Positions 17,598-26,126 of a DNA stretch of 64,000 nt are shown piece by piece. A model generated the notes under the pieces. The model saw only the letters and a list, made by a program, of their open reading frames with translations. It had not been told where the DNA came from and made no database searches. How positions within the stretch are numbered: the first letter of the stretch is position 1; every line of letters starts with the position of its first letter. The position numbers and the translations under genes are program-made. The DNA lies in contig NZ_PJIL01000001.1 in the NCBI RefSeq assembly GCF_002929335.1, positions 310,001-374,000 on the forward strand, written 5' to 3'. This stretch comes from Arthrobacter sp. Y81. GTDB taxonomy: Bacteria > Actinomycetota > Actinomycetes > Actinomycetales > Micrococcaceae.

Positions 17598-18209
17598 ATG
17601 CACCAAACAGGCGGTCCTGGCTGGCGAATCACTATGGACACCTCGGGTCCCATGCTCATTGCGCTGTACGTTCGCGACGCCGCCGGACTGGACAGTGCGG
17701 GGCGTCCGGCGCTTTGCCACATGGCGCCAAAGATCCGTCCGGTGGACCACGCCAACCTCATGTCCGAAGTAGGCGGGATCAGCGCGCTGAAGACCGAATG
17801 GGAGGCCTGGTGGGAGCAGCTGCTCAAGGCGCATCCCCAAATGGCCCCCGAAGTGGCCCCTCCCGGGTTTGACGCCTTTGGCAACTCGCCGGCCCTGCGG
17901 CGTGTACTGCAGGCGCACTTCGGTTCTGCCCTGACCTGGGCAAGGGAGCGCCGCGCCGAATACGCAGCCCTGGAAGCCGAACGCGAGGCCAGCGGCGCCC
18001 CGCAGCTTCTCGGCGACATGGTGGAGGACAGGCTGCTTGAAGTGGGCCGGGGCTCGCGGGATTTCACGCTCACGATAATCGAACTCCCGTTGACGGAACC
18101 GCGGGCCTGGTACCTGGAGCCGGACAAGATCATCATGAGCAATGAACTCCTGACCCAGCCAGAGGTGTTCCGGAGCTACGTCCAGCCGGTGGTGGAACTG
18201 CTCGTCTGA
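17598..18209 (+). CDS. Uncharacterised 203-residue protein
   Basis: I do not recognise this family. ATG 17598 follows AAGGGAGG (17582-17589). An in-frame ATG at 17634 is an alternative. The sequence has no signal peptide, membrane segment or nucleotide-binding motif. It starts with a short beta pattern (GWRITMDTSGPMLIALYV), then a Trp/Ala/Glu-rich helical middle (EWEAWWEQLL, ERRAEYAALEAEREA). It ends with another beta stretch (DFTLTIIELPLTEPRAWYLEP), suggesting a compact soluble fold. It lies 58 bases after the TetR gene and may be co-transcribed. Confidence 0.7.
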   Translation: MHQTGGPGWRITMDTSGPMLIALYVRDAAGLDSAGRPALCHMAPKIRPVDHANLMSEVGGISALKTEWEAWWEQLLKAHPQMAPEVAPPGFDAFGNSPALRRVLQAHFGSALTWARERRAEYAALEAEREASGAPQLLGDMVEDRLLEVGRGSRDFTLTIIELPLTEPRAWYLEPDKIIMSNELLTQPEVFRSYVQPVVELLV

Positions 18210-18262
18210 GCACCGGCTGCAGCAGGATCAGCCCGGTCAGGCAGCCAGGTCGGGGGAGTCCG

Positions 18263-19114
18263 TCAGGAAGTCGCGGCTGCGACTGTGACCGTGACTTGGC
18301 CCGACTGCCCGTCGGAAGCCTGCCAGCCGTTCCGGGACTTCCGGTCCCAGCTGATTTCTCCGACGTCGACCTCCGTCACGGACAGGGATTTCGCGTTCGC
18401 CACCGCCCACTGCCCAACGGCCCAGGCCTGGCTGCCGCTCACGTCCAGCACGATCGTGCTACCGTCCGCGGTCGCCGGGACATTCCCGAAGGCTGCTGTC
18501 AGTTCGGCAACGACAGCCTGGGCATCACCGGGCCCTTCCGGCGACTTGAGCGTGCAGTCCAACGCTTCGGTGGACTGCCCGGTCAGGGCTGAGGCATACG
18601 CCCGGCCCATGTCCTCGTGCTGCGCATAGGCCTGCGGGTAGGCCGAGCGCTGGACCTGCTGCGCGGCGGCCGTGATTTCCAGGGACTCGTACCCGGGGAT
18701 TTTCACCAGGGCGTCGTAGAACGCCCCGGTTGCATAGTAGGGGTCCATCACCTGTTCCTCGGTGCCCCAGCCCTGTGAGGGCCGCTGCTGGAAGAGGCCC
18801 CGGGAATCCGGCCCGGCCTGGTCGCCGTGTTCGATGTTGCGCAGCTTCGACTCCTGCATGGCGGTGGCCAGGGCGATGCTCGCCGCGCGCGGCGGTAGTC
18901 CCCGGCGCACCGCGACGGCGGTGATCAGGGCGGCGTTTGCCGCCTGGTCGGTTGCCAGTTCGGCTTTGGCGGAACCTACGGCGGCAGTGCATATTTCGGC
19001 AACGAGCGTTTCCGATCGCTGGATAAAAGCCACTGCCGTGTAGATCCCGCCGGCAATCAGGGCCAGGGCCAGCCCCAGCACTAGCAGGCGGCGCAGGCCA
19101 CGTTTCCGTGACAC
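18263..19114 (-). CDS. Membrane-anchored lysozyme-like (transglycosylase-fold) protein
   Basis: Probable cell-wall-associated muralytic or resuscitation-type protein. 283 residues. One N-terminal membrane anchor (about 9-30) precedes a lysozyme-like core with the presumed catalytic Glu in ATAMQESKLRN, followed by GPDSRGLFQQRPSQGWG. This is the SLT-like pattern of a family often labelled 'heavy metal transporter' in actinobacterial annotations. No transporter features are present here. The C-terminal 100 residues form a separate beta-rich domain. GTG 19114 follows GGGAG. Activity is not proven. Confidence 0.75.
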   Translation of the reverse strand: MSRKRGLRRLLVLGLALALIAGGIYTAVAFIQRSETLVAEICTAAVGSAKAELATDQAANAALITAVAVRRGLPPRAASIALATAMQESKLRNIEHGDQAGPDSRGLFQQRPSQGWGTEEQVMDPYYATGAFYDALVKIPGYESLEITAAAQQVQRSAYPQAYAQHEDMGRAYASALTGQSTEALDCTLKSPEGPGDAQAVVAELTAAFGNVPATADGSTIVLDVSGSQAWAVGQWAVANAKSLSVTEVDVGEISWDRKSRNGWQASDGQSGQVTVTVAAATS

Positions 19115-19170
19115 GAGGCTACTCCCTCAGGCCCTCGACGGGCCGGTTGAACATCTGCGGGCAGGCGTAA

Positions 19171-20202
19171 TCAGTTGGCGTGGAGTGCCTCATTGAGTTC
19201 GACGGTCTGGCCCTTGCGGGGGAGCACCTCGACGGCTCCGCTCGTGGAATTGCGGCGGAACAGCAGGTTGGGAACACCGGAGAGCTCCACGGCCTTGACC
19301 ACCTTGGTGGTGTCCTCGCCGTCGGGATCCTTCGGTCCGACCAAGCGGACACGGGTTCCGGCCGTGACGTACAGTCCGGCCTCCACCACCGAGTCATCAC
19401 CGATGCTGATGCCGACGCCGGAGTTGGCACCCAGCAGCACGCGTTCGCCCAGGGCGATCTTTTCCTTGCCGCCGCCGGACAGGGTGCCCATGATTGACGC
19501 GCCGCCGCCAACGTCCGTGCCGTCGCCGGCCACAACACCGGCCGAGATGCGGCCTTCCACCATGGATGTTCCCAGGGTTCCGGCGTTGAAGTTGACGAAG
19601 CCCTCGTGCATCACGGTGGTGCCTTCGGCCAGGTGCGCGCCGAGCCGGACGCGGTCGGCATCGGCGATGCGGACGCCCGCGGGCACCACGTAGTCCACCA
19701 TGCGCGGGAACTTGTCCACTCCGTAGACAGTCACGGCACCGCGCCGGCGCAGCTTGGCCCGGGTCAGTTCGAAGCCCTCAACAGCTGCCGGACCGAAGTT
19801 CGTCCAGACGACGTTGGGGAGCTTTCCGAAGATGCCGTCCAGGTTGATGGTGTTGGGCTGGACCAGGCGGTGCGAGAGTAGGTGCAGGCGGAGGTAGGCG
19901 TCGGCGGTGTCGGCAGGAGCCTCGTCCAGGTGCACCTGGACGAAAACGACCTGCTGTTCGGTGCCGCGGTCCGCGTCGGTGCCGGCTGCGGCGATCTCGG
20001 CCAGCACCGGATCCGCGTTCCCGACGTCCCGGAGGCTGTCCGCTGCCGTTCCAAGGGACGGCGCGGGGAACCAGACATCCAGCACCGTGGCCTCGCCATT
20101 GCGGGTGGATATGGTGGCCACACCGTAGCCATAGGCGGAGCGGGCGTCGGCGGATGCGGAATTGTCAGCGGGCGCGGCGGAAGCAGCAGCGGTTTCAGTC
20201 AT
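19171..20202 (-). CDS. dapD: Tetrahydrodipicolinate N-succinyltransferase
   Basis: Succinylates 2,3,4,5-tetrahydropyridine-2,6-dicarboxylate with succinyl-CoA in diaminopimelate synthesis. 343 residues, the long actinobacterial type. An N-terminal domain of about 180 residues precedes a left-handed beta helix of hexapeptide repeats ([41 protein letters not shown]). ATG 20202 has TAGACT six bases upstream. Divergent from dapE with only about 50 bases between starts, so the two promoters face each other. Recalled orthologue Rv1201c. Confidence 0.95.
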   Translation of the reverse strand: MTETAAASAAPADNSASADARSAYGYGVATISTRNGEATVLDVWFPAPSLGTAADSLRDVGNADPVLAEIAAAGTDADRGTEQQVVFVQVHLDEAPADTADAYLRLHLLSHRLVQPNTINLDGIFGKLPNVVWTNFGPAAVEGFELTRAKLRRRGAVTVYGVDKFPRMVDYVVPAGVRIADADRVRLGAHLAEGTTVMHEGFVNFNAGTLGTSMVEGRISAGVVAGDGTDVGGGASIMGTLSGGGKEKIALGERVLLGANSGVGISIGDDSVVEAGLYVTAGTRVRLVGPKDPDGEDTTKVVKAVELSGVPNLLFRRNSTSGAVEVLPRKGQTVELNEALHAN

Positions 20203-20208
20203 GGCTCC

Positions 20209-20214
20209 AGTCTA
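20209..20214 (-). promoter_or_regulatory. -10 box, leaderless start of dapD
   Basis: TAGACT on the minus strand, 6 bases before ATG 20202. GGAG also occurs in the 6-base gap but would lie at the very 5' end of the transcript. Confidence 0.5.
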
Positions 20215-20240
20215 TCGAGAGGCGGGAGCAGGACTCGAAC

Positions 20241-20246
20241 TAGACT
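20241..20246 (+). promoter_or_regulatory. -10 box, leaderless start of dapE
   Basis: TAGACT exactly 6 bases before GTG 20253, mirroring the dapD arrangement. This decides against the GTG at 20247, which touches the hexamer. Confidence 0.55.
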
Positions 20247-20252
20247 GTGATC

Positions 20253-21377
20253 GTGACTGCTCAAACCGCCTCCGCCCACCTGGATCTCCGCCAGGACGTT
20301 GCCCTCCTCACCGCTGCGCTCATCGACATCAACAGTGTCTCGGGCAATGAGAAGGAGCTGGCCGACGCCGTCGAACATGCCCTGCGGAGGATTCCGCAGC
20401 TAGACGTCGTCCGGGACGGTGATTCAATCATTGCCCGTACCGCGCTGGGCCGGCAGGAGCGGGTCATCCTGGCCGGGCACCTGGACACGGTGCCCCTGCC
20501 GACCACCGAAGGTTCCCTCGGCACCGTCCCCTCCTTCTGGCCGTCCGGCGCGCCAGGGGAAGGGCTGCTGTATGGCCGCGGCACCACGGACATGAAAGGC
20601 GGAGTCGCGGTGCAGCTGGCGCTGGCAGCGTCGCTGTTCGACGGCGGCGCCGAACCCAGCAAGGACGTCACCTTTGTGTTCTACGACCATGAGGAAGTGG
20701 AAGCGGTCAAGAGCGGGCTCGGACGGCTGGTGCGAAACCACGGTGGCCTGCTCGGCGGCGACTTCGCCATTCTGCTGGAGCCTACGCATGGAACGGTGGA
20801 AGGCGGCTGCAACGGCACCAGCCGATTTGAGGCCACCACTGTGGGCGAGGCCGCGCACTCCGCGCGTGCGTGGATGGGCAGTAACGCCATCCACGCGGCG
20901 GCACCCATCCTTGCCCGGCTGGCAGCCTACGAACCGCAGACCATCAACGTGGACGGCCTGGACTACCGCGAAAGCCTCAACGCTGTGAAGATCAACGGCG
21001 GCACGGCAGGTAACGTCATTCCGGACCGGTGCGTGGTGGAGATCAACTACCGCTTCGCCCCGGACAAGACGCCGGACCAGGCGGAGGCGCATGTCCGGGA
21101 GCTGTTGGAGGGCTTCGCTGTGGTCCGCACGGACGCTGCCGCCGGCGCGCGGCCCGGACTGAACCACCCTGCCGCCGCGTCCTTCGTGGCCGCCGTGGGA
21201 GCCGAGCCGAAACCGAAATACGGCTGGACCGACGTCGCGCGTTTCAGTGAACTGGGGATTCCCGCCGTGAACTTCGGCCCTGGTGACCCGCTGCTCGCGC
21301 ACAAGGACAACGAACATGTGGACGCGGAAGCTGTCCGCGAATGCCTCCGGGCGCTGCGGACCTGGCTTTCGGCCTAG
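20253..21377 (+). CDS. dapE: Succinyl-diaminopimelate desuccinylase
   Basis: Di-zinc M20-family hydrolase that releases succinate from N-succinyl-LL-diaminopimelate, giving LL-DAP for peptidoglycan and lysine. 374 residues. Metal and catalytic motifs in order: GHLDTVP (about 75), GRGTTDMKGG (about 110), the DHEEVEA glutamates (about 150), EPTH (about 175), and the C-terminal His in LLAHKDNEHV. The GTG 20253 start is set by the -10 box. The dimerisation domain is intact. Recalled orthologue Rv1202. Confidence 0.95.
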   Translation: MTAQTASAHLDLRQDVALLTAALIDINSVSGNEKELADAVEHALRRIPQLDVVRDGDSIIARTALGRQERVILAGHLDTVPLPTTEGSLGTVPSFWPSGAPGEGLLYGRGTTDMKGGVAVQLALAASLFDGGAEPSKDVTFVFYDHEEVEAVKSGLGRLVRNHGGLLGGDFAILLEPTHGTVEGGCNGTSRFEATTVGEAAHSARAWMGSNAIHAAAPILARLAAYEPQTINVDGLDYRESLNAVKINGGTAGNVIPDRCVVEINYRFAPDKTPDQAEAHVRELLEGFAVVRTDAAAGARPGLNHPAAASFVAAVGAEPKPKYGWTDVARFSELGIPAVNFGPGDPLLAHKDNEHVDAEAVRECLRALRTWLSA

Positions 21378-21383
21378 CCCCCC

Positions 21384-21427
21384 AAGCAAGAGGGTCCGCA
21401 GCCTGCAGGCTGCGGACCCTCTTGCTT
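21384..21427. terminator. Bidirectional terminator between dapE and gluD
   Basis: Perfect 20-base arms 21384-21403 and 21408-21427 around TGCA. The ends are AAGCAAGAGGG and its complement, giving a T-rich tail on either strand. Confidence 0.8.
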
Positions 21428-21442
21428 GTCTGGTGGATGCTG

Positions 21443-22300
21443 CTACTTGGGTTCCCGTACTTCCGGGAGTTCCGGTGCAACGACGGCGGTTGGCGCCTTG
21501 GCCACGCCACCGGCGGCTTTGTTGGAGCCGCGGCGTTCGATCCAGATTGCGAGCCGGGAAACGCAGATGTTGATCACAATGTAGATGGCGGCAGCCACAA
21601 AGAAGATGGGGAACAGGAACGCGTTACCCAGGAAGTCCGCCATCACCTGCACCGCGCGCAGAAGTTCGCCGTACGCCACGATGTAGCCCAGCGAGGTGTC
21701 CTTCAGGAGCACCACCAGTTGGGCAACCAGCGACGGCATCATGCGGCGGACAGCCTGCGGCAGTTCGACGAGCATCCGGGACTGGAAACTGGTCAGGCCG
21801 ATGGTCAGGCCGGCCTCCCGCTGTCCCTTCGGCAGTGATTGGATGCCGGCCCGGATGATCTCCGCGAAGATAGCGGTGTTGTAGAGGACAAGCCCCGCCA
21901 CCACCGCGATGAAGGAACTCGTCCCGAATACCAGCAGAACGAACAGCATCATCAGGACAACCGGCATGCCGCGTAGGAATTCCAGGACCACGCGGGCCGG
22001 AATCCGGATCCAGGCGATCAGCGAGATGCGCAGCAGGCAGAACATCAGGCCGAGGGGGAACGCGATCACTGCGGCGAGGGCGGCGGCGGTTAGCGTGGCA
22101 CCGAGGCCATTTCCGAGCAGCATCCAGACGTCGCCCCGGGTGAAGATGGCCCAGCGGCGGCCTTCAAAGATGCCCTGCTGGGCGAGAGTCATGACGATCC
22201 ATGCCAGGAGACCCAGGATCAGCACGGTGCCAACCACGGAACCGATCAGCGAGACCCGGCGCGCTTTGGGGCCGGGAACGTCGTAGAGGACTGAAGTCAT
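21443..22300 (-). CDS. gluD: Glutamate-type ABC transporter permease GluD
   Basis: Membrane subunit of a polar amino-acid importer. 285 residues. Five or so membrane segments with the HisM-family core (LLRISLIAWIRIPARVVLEFLRGMPVVL) and the coupling EAGLTIGLTSFQSRMLVELPQAVR. The C-terminal cytoplasmic tail is rich in Ala, Pro and Val. It overlaps gluC by four bases. Order on the minus strand is gluA-gluB-gluC-gluD, as in Corynebacterium gluABCD. Glutamate specificity is inferred from that order. Confidence 0.88.
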   Translation of the reverse strand: MTSVLYDVPGPKARRVSLIGSVVGTVLILGLLAWIVMTLAQQGIFEGRRWAIFTRGDVWMLLGNGLGATLTAAALAAVIAFPLGLMFCLLRISLIAWIRIPARVVLEFLRGMPVVLMMLFVLLVFGTSSFIAVVAGLVLYNTAIFAEIIRAGIQSLPKGQREAGLTIGLTSFQSRMLVELPQAVRRMMPSLVAQLVVLLKDTSLGYIVAYGELLRAVQVMADFLGNAFLFPIFFVAAAIYIVINICVSRLAIWIERRGSNKAAGGVAKAPTAVVAPELPEVREPK

Positions 22301-22947
22301 CGGGCAATCGCCACCTTTCGTTCCACCGTGCTGGCAAGGATGCCCAGCGGAATGGTGAGGAGCAGATAGAAGAACGCAACGCCCAGCAGTACTGCCATGA
22401 CCTGGTCACCGTTGGCGTTGGCCATTTGGCGGCCGTAGCCGAACAGTTCCAGGACAAAGAACGCGCCGGCGACGGAGGAGTTCTTGACGAGGGCGATCAG
22501 GATGTTGATCAGCGGCGGGATCACGGTCCGCAGCGCCTGCGGAAGGATGATGAGGTTCAGGACCTGGCCGAATTTCATGCCGATACTGCGGGCGGCCTCC
22601 GCTTGGCCAAGAGGGACACTGTTGACGCCTGAGCGGACTGCTTCGGCGATGAAGGCCGCTGTGTAGGCGCTGAGGGCGATAATGGCTGCGACCTCGAACT
22701 GCTGGAATGTCACGCCGAGACGGGGCAGGACGATAGCCGCAAAAAAGAAGGCAATGGTCAGTGGGGTGTTCCGGAGGATTTCCACGTAGACGGTGCTGAA
22801 TCCCCGAAGGGCCGCAACGGGGGAGACACGGGCTGCTGCCAGGAGTGTTCCGAGGATGAGGGCGATGATCCCGGAGACGACGGACAGGAAAAGGGTGCGG
22901 AGAAGGCCTTCCCAATAAAGAGGGAGGTTTTCAATGATGACTTCCAT
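22297..22947 (-). CDS. gluC: Glutamate-type ABC transporter permease GluC
   Basis: Partner permease of GluD, 216 residues. The N-terminus is MEVIIENLPLYWEGLLRTLFLS, a short periplasmic stretch and first membrane helix. The core is FRGF/YVEILRNTPLTIAFFF and the coupling loop EAARSIGMKFGQVLNLIILPQALR. It lies 97 bases after gluB, behind a hairpin. Confidence 0.9.
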   Translation of the reverse strand: MEVIIENLPLYWEGLLRTLFLSVVSGIIALILGTLLAAARVSPVAALRGFSTVYVEILRNTPLTIAFFFAAIVLPRLGVTFQQFEVAAIIALSAYTAAFIAEAVRSGVNSVPLGQAEAARSIGMKFGQVLNLIILPQALRTVIPPLINILIALVKNSSVAGAFFVLELFGYGRQMANANGDQVMAVLLGVAFFYLLLTIPLGILASTVERKVAIAR

Positions 22948-22989
22948 AGGATCCTTCGGCTCTAGGCGTAGGGGGTCAAAAAGCAGGGT

Positions 22990-23036
22990 GGCGGCTTCCG
23001 GGGGAATGCGTGCAACGAATCCCCCCGGAAGCCGCC
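22990..23036 (-). promoter_or_regulatory. Hairpin between gluB and gluC (attenuator or mRNA stabiliser)
   Basis: Perfect 15-base arms, 22990-23004 and 23022-23036, around 17 bases. On the minus strand a CTTTTTG tract follows a few bases later. It may act as a partial terminator that leaves more binding-protein than permease mRNA. Confidence 0.6.
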
Positions 23037-23044
23037 GTTGCTAC

Positions 23045-23932
23045 CTAGTAACGGTTGATGGCCGGAAGTTCCGGGGCAGTTTTGATGACGGAGCCGGCGG
23101 TTGCTTCCCAGGCCTTCTTGTAGGACCCATCCTTGCCGAACTCCTCCAGCTGGTCGTTGATCCAGTTGCGGAACACGGTGTCATCCTTCTTCAGGCCGAT
23201 GCCGTAGGGCTCCTTGGTGAAGGTTTCGTCGGAAGCCAGTTTGAAGGCGTCAGGTTCCTTGTCCACGAAACCGGCGAGGATCACGTTGTCCGTGGTGACG
23301 GCTTCGACCTGCTTGTTTCGCAGCGGCTCGAGGCAGGCCGAGTACGTGGCGGCGGGAACGAGTTCTGCTCCGTACTTTTCCACGATGGTGGCTGCGGGAG
23401 TGGAGCCGGTCACTGAGCAGACCTTCTTGCCCTTGACGTCTTCGGGCGTCTTGATGGAGTCGTTGTCCTTGTTGACCATCAGTGCCTGGCCTGCCTCGTA
23501 GTACGGCCCGGCGAAGCTGACGACCTGCTTGCGCTTGTCGTTAATGGTGTACGTGGCGATGACCAGATCCACCTTGCCCTGTTCGATGAACGGCTCGCGG
23601 TTGGCCGAGACGGTCTCCGACCATTCGATCTTGTCCGCTGCGATGCCCAGCTTGGCGGCAATCAGCTTGCCCATTTCGACGTCAAAGCCGATGGGCTTGC
23701 CGTCCAGGCCAACCTGGCCGAACAGCGGCTGGTCATACTTCGTGCCGATCTTGATGGATCCGGCGGAGGCGAGCTTTTCCATGGTGCTGCCGGCTGCGAA
23801 GGTGGGCTTCTCGGCGACGGTGGGGTCGCTGGTGGTACCGGTGCCGCTGCCGCCGCAAGCGCTAAGTGTCAGAGCGAGGGCTGCTGAGGCTGCAACCACA
23901 AAGGACTTCCGTCGTGTCAAAAATGCCTTCAT
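23045..23932 (-). CDS. gluB: Glutamate-binding lipoprotein GluB
   Basis: Extracellular receptor of the importer. 295 residues. Start ATG 23932 follows AAAGGAAA. An in-frame ATG 15 bases earlier lacks a ribosome site. The signal peptide ends at lipobox LSAC (Cys about 27). The type II amino-acid-binding fold follows, with IKIGTKYDQPLFG, GFDVEMGKLIAAKLG and the ATYTINDKRKQVVSFAGPYYEAGQALMV hinge region. The DNVILAGFV strand near 210 precedes the C-terminal lobe. The ligand is probably glutamate or a related polar amino acid. Confidence 0.9.
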   Translation of the reverse strand: MKAFLTRRKSFVVAASAALALTLSACGGSGTGTTSDPTVAEKPTFAAGSTMEKLASAGSIKIGTKYDQPLFGQVGLDGKPIGFDVEMGKLIAAKLGIAADKIEWSETVSANREPFIEQGKVDLVIATYTINDKRKQVVSFAGPYYEAGQALMVNKDNDSIKTPEDVKGKKVCSVTGSTPAATIVEKYGAELVPAATYSACLEPLRNKQVEAVTTDNVILAGFVDKEPDAFKLASDETFTKEPYGIGLKKDDTVFRNWINDQLEEFGKDGSYKKAWEATAGSVIKTAPELPAINRY

Positions 23933-24001
23933 GACATTTCCTTTCATAGGCGGCCACTGTAGTGGCCTGGGTGCGAACTGAGTAGGTGCGATCCCGGGGA
24001 A

Positions 24002-24757
24002 TCAGTGAGTGAGGAGCTTGGAGAGGAAGTCCTTGGCACGGTTGCTCTGCGGGTTCGTGAAGAATTCCTCAGGCGTCGCGTCCTCGACGATCTGGCCGTC
24101 GGCCATGAACACCACGCGGTCGGCGGCTTTGCGGGCGAAGCCCATTTCATGGGTGACCACGATCATGGTCATCCCTTCCTTGGCCAGCTGGATCATGACG
24201 TCAAGGACTTCGTTGATCATTTCCGGGTCAAGGGCCGAGGTGGGCTCGTCAAAGAGCATGACCTTCGGCTTCATGGCCAACGCCCGGGCGATCGCCACAC
24301 GCTGCTGCTGGCCGCCGGAGAGCTGCGCCGGAAGCTTGGGTGCCTGGTGTCCGACGCCAACGCGTTCCAGGAGGGCCATGGCATCCTTGTCGGCCTGCGC
24401 CTTGGGCACACCCTTGACCTTGATCGGGCCCAGGGTGACGTTCTCCAGGATGGTCTTGTGCGCGAAGAGGTTGAAGGACTGGAAGACCATTCCGACGTCG
24501 GCGCGCAGCTTGGCGAGTTCCTTGCCTTCTTCCGGGAGTTCCTTGCCGTCGATGGCGATCTTGCCGTCATCGATGGTTTCCAGGCGGTTGATGGCCCGGC
24601 AGAGTGTGGACTTACCGGAACCTGAGGGTCCGATGACCACAACAACTTCGCCCTTGCGGACGTTCAGGTTGATGTCCTTGAGTACGTGCAGCTGGCCGTA
24701 GTGCTTATTCACGGCTTTCAGGGAGACGAGAGCATCGCCGGGCACTTGAGTAGTCAT
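24002..24757 (-). CDS. gluA: Glutamate-type ABC transporter ATP-binding protein GluA
   Basis: ATPase of the importer. 251 residues. Walker [10 protein letters not shown] near 40, Q-loop MVFQSFNLF, signature LSGGQQQR near 145, Walker [13 protein letters not shown], switch His in VTHEMGFA. The ATG at 24757 is preferred over an upstream start 111 bases earlier. It begins immediately after a TAGATT box, fits the family N-terminus, and the extension has no family similarity. First gene of gluABCD. Confidence 0.93.
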   Translation of the reverse strand: MTTQVPGDALVSLKAVNKHYGQLHVLKDINLNVRKGEVVVVIGPSGSGKSTLCRAINRLETIDDGKIAIDGKELPEEGKELAKLRADVGMVFQSFNLFAHKTILENVTLGPIKVKGVPKAQADKDAMALLERVGVGHQAPKLPAQLSGGQQQRVAIARALAMKPKVMLFDEPTSALDPEMINEVLDVMIQLAKEGMTMIVVTHEMGFARKAADRVVFMADGQIVEDATPEEFFTNPQSNRAKDFLSKLLTH

Positions 24758-24764
24758 AAGAGAG

Positions 24765-24770
24765 AATCTA
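24765..24770 (-). promoter_or_regulatory. -10 box, leaderless start of gluA
   Basis: TAGATT on the minus strand, 7 bases before ATG 24757. The gap AGAGAG/TCTCTC has no Shine-Dalgarno. Confidence 0.5.
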
Positions 24771-24909
24771 GCGAACATTAGCGAGATATGACGGTAATCA
24801 CTCCAAGTTCCTACAGATCGTAATTCAAGAGATACCTGCTGGTCAGCGGCTTGACGGCTGGCTATCACGGGTTCGGACGTGCCGGACAGACGGGCTTGGA
24901 GAAGCGCGC

Positions 24910-24915
24910 TAGCCT
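24910..24915 (+). promoter_or_regulatory. -10 box, leaderless start of the LOG-family gene
   Basis: TAGCCT 6 bases before ATG 24922. Confidence 0.45.
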
Positions 24916-24921
24916 TGGTGG

Positions 24922-25743
24922 ATGAGTACCGATCCGCAGTCTTCTCCCACTCCAGTACCTCCCATTGCCACCCGTCACAAGGGTCCGCTGGAGCTTCGCC
25001 GTAAACAGGCGGCCGTGGAGATGTCGGACCAGCACCTGCTGGACACCAAGGGGCCCGGTCAGTTCGTCCATACTGATCCGTGGCGGGTGCTCAGGATCCA
25101 GAGCGAGTTCGTGGAAGGTTTCGGCGCCCTCGCCGACCTCGGGCCGGCCGTCAGCGTCTTCGGCTCCGCCCGCACCAAGCCCGGCTCCGCCTACTACGAG
25201 CTGGGCGTCGAAGTGGGCCGCAAACTCGCCGAGGCCGGGGTTGCCGTTATTACCGGCGGCGGGCCGGGCTCCATGGAGGCCGCGAACAAGGGTGCCGTCC
25301 AGGGCAACGGAGTGTCTGTGGGGCTCGGCATCGAGCTGCCGTTCGAGCAGGGCCTCAACCAGTGGGTGGACCTTGGCATCAACTTCCGCTACTTCTTCGC
25401 GCGCAAGACCATGTTCGTGAAATACGCGCAGGGGTTCATTGTGCTGCCGGGCGGGCTGGGAACCTTGGACGAACTCTTCGAGGCCATGGTCCTGGTGCAG
25501 ACCCGAAAGGTCACTTCCTTCCCCATCGTGCTGCTGGGCACCGCCTTCTGGGGACCGATGCTCGAGTGGATCAGGGGCACGCTGGTGGAAGACGGCATGA
25601 TTTCCGAGAAGGACCTTGGGCTCATTCAGGTCGTTGACGAGCCCGGGCATGCGGTGGACCTCGTCATCCATGGCGCCATCCGTCCGGCACCGGGCACTGG
25701 CAGCAGTAACGGCGGGCCGAACGGCAACCAGCGCCCTGAATAG
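24922..25743 (+). CDS. LOG-family protein (TIGR00730 nucleotide phosphoribohydrolase type)
   Basis: LOG proteins release free cytokinin-type bases from nucleoside 5'-monophosphates. In bacteria the natural substrate is often unclear. 273 residues, Rossmann-like. The two hallmark motifs are [14 protein letters not shown] (about 112-125) and [14 protein letters not shown] (about 173-186). The Ser/Gly/Asn-rich C-terminus is probably disordered. Followed 23 bases later by the DivIVA-domain gene. The recalled mycobacterial counterpart is Rv1205, in the same gene order after dapE. Confidence 0.88.
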   Translation: MSTDPQSSPTPVPPIATRHKGPLELRRKQAAVEMSDQHLLDTKGPGQFVHTDPWRVLRIQSEFVEGFGALADLGPAVSVFGSARTKPGSAYYELGVEVGRKLAEAGVAVITGGGPGSMEAANKGAVQGNGVSVGLGIELPFEQGLNQWVDLGINFRYFFARKTMFVKYAQGFIVLPGGLGTLDELFEAMVLVQTRKVTSFPIVLLGTAFWGPMLEWIRGTLVEDGMISEKDLGLIQVVDEPGHAVDLVIHGAIRPAPGTGSSNGGPNGNQRPE

Positions 25744-25766
25744 CGGCTGCGCCGACGTCTGGCACG

Positions 25767-26126
25767 ATGGATCCTGTGAGTTTCTTCCTGATATTCCTCG
25801 CCATCGGGCTGATCGGTGCCGCACTTTTCTTCGGAGCCGATTTCGCGTCGGGTATTTTTCGGCGTCGGCGGGCCGGCGGCTCCGCGCTTTTGGACGGATT
25901 CGACGAACCTGTCGCCTCGCTGCCTCCGGTGCTTCTTCCCGCTGAAGCGTTGCCCGCCGACGTCGACCGGGTCCGCTTTGCCCTTGGGCTACGGGGTTAC
26001 CGCATGGACCAGGTTGACCAGGTGCTGGACGAACTCCGTGATCAGATTGCTGCCAAGGACCGCGAAATTGAACGGCTGCGAGCGGAACTCCATGCGCCGG
26101 CGCAGCCTGGGGAGAGCGTGCCTTGA
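25767..26126 (+). CDS. Short membrane protein with DivIVA-type motif
   Basis: 119 residues. One N-terminal membrane helix (SFFLIFLAIGLIGAALFFGADF), a basic stop-transfer FRRRR, and a linker. The VRFALGLRGYRMDQVDQVLDELRDQI motif seen in DivIVA/Wag31-like N-termini is followed by a short coiled coil (AAKDREIERLRAEL). It could link the membrane to the polar growth machinery. Starts at ATG 25767 or GTG 25776. It overlaps the next gene by TTGA. Recalled relative Rv1209. Confidence 0.75.
   Translation: MDPVSFFLIFLAIGLIGAALFFGADFASGIFRRRRAGGSALLDGFDEPVASLPPVLLPAEALPADVDRVRFALGLRGYRMDQVDQVLDELRDQIAAKDREIERLRAELHAPAQPGESVP

Noticed and set aside
20226..20241. Sequence resembling a tRNA T-loop (GCAGGACTCGAAC)
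   Set aside because: No acceptor, D or anticodon stem can be folded around it, and it lies in the 50-base gap between dapD and dapE.
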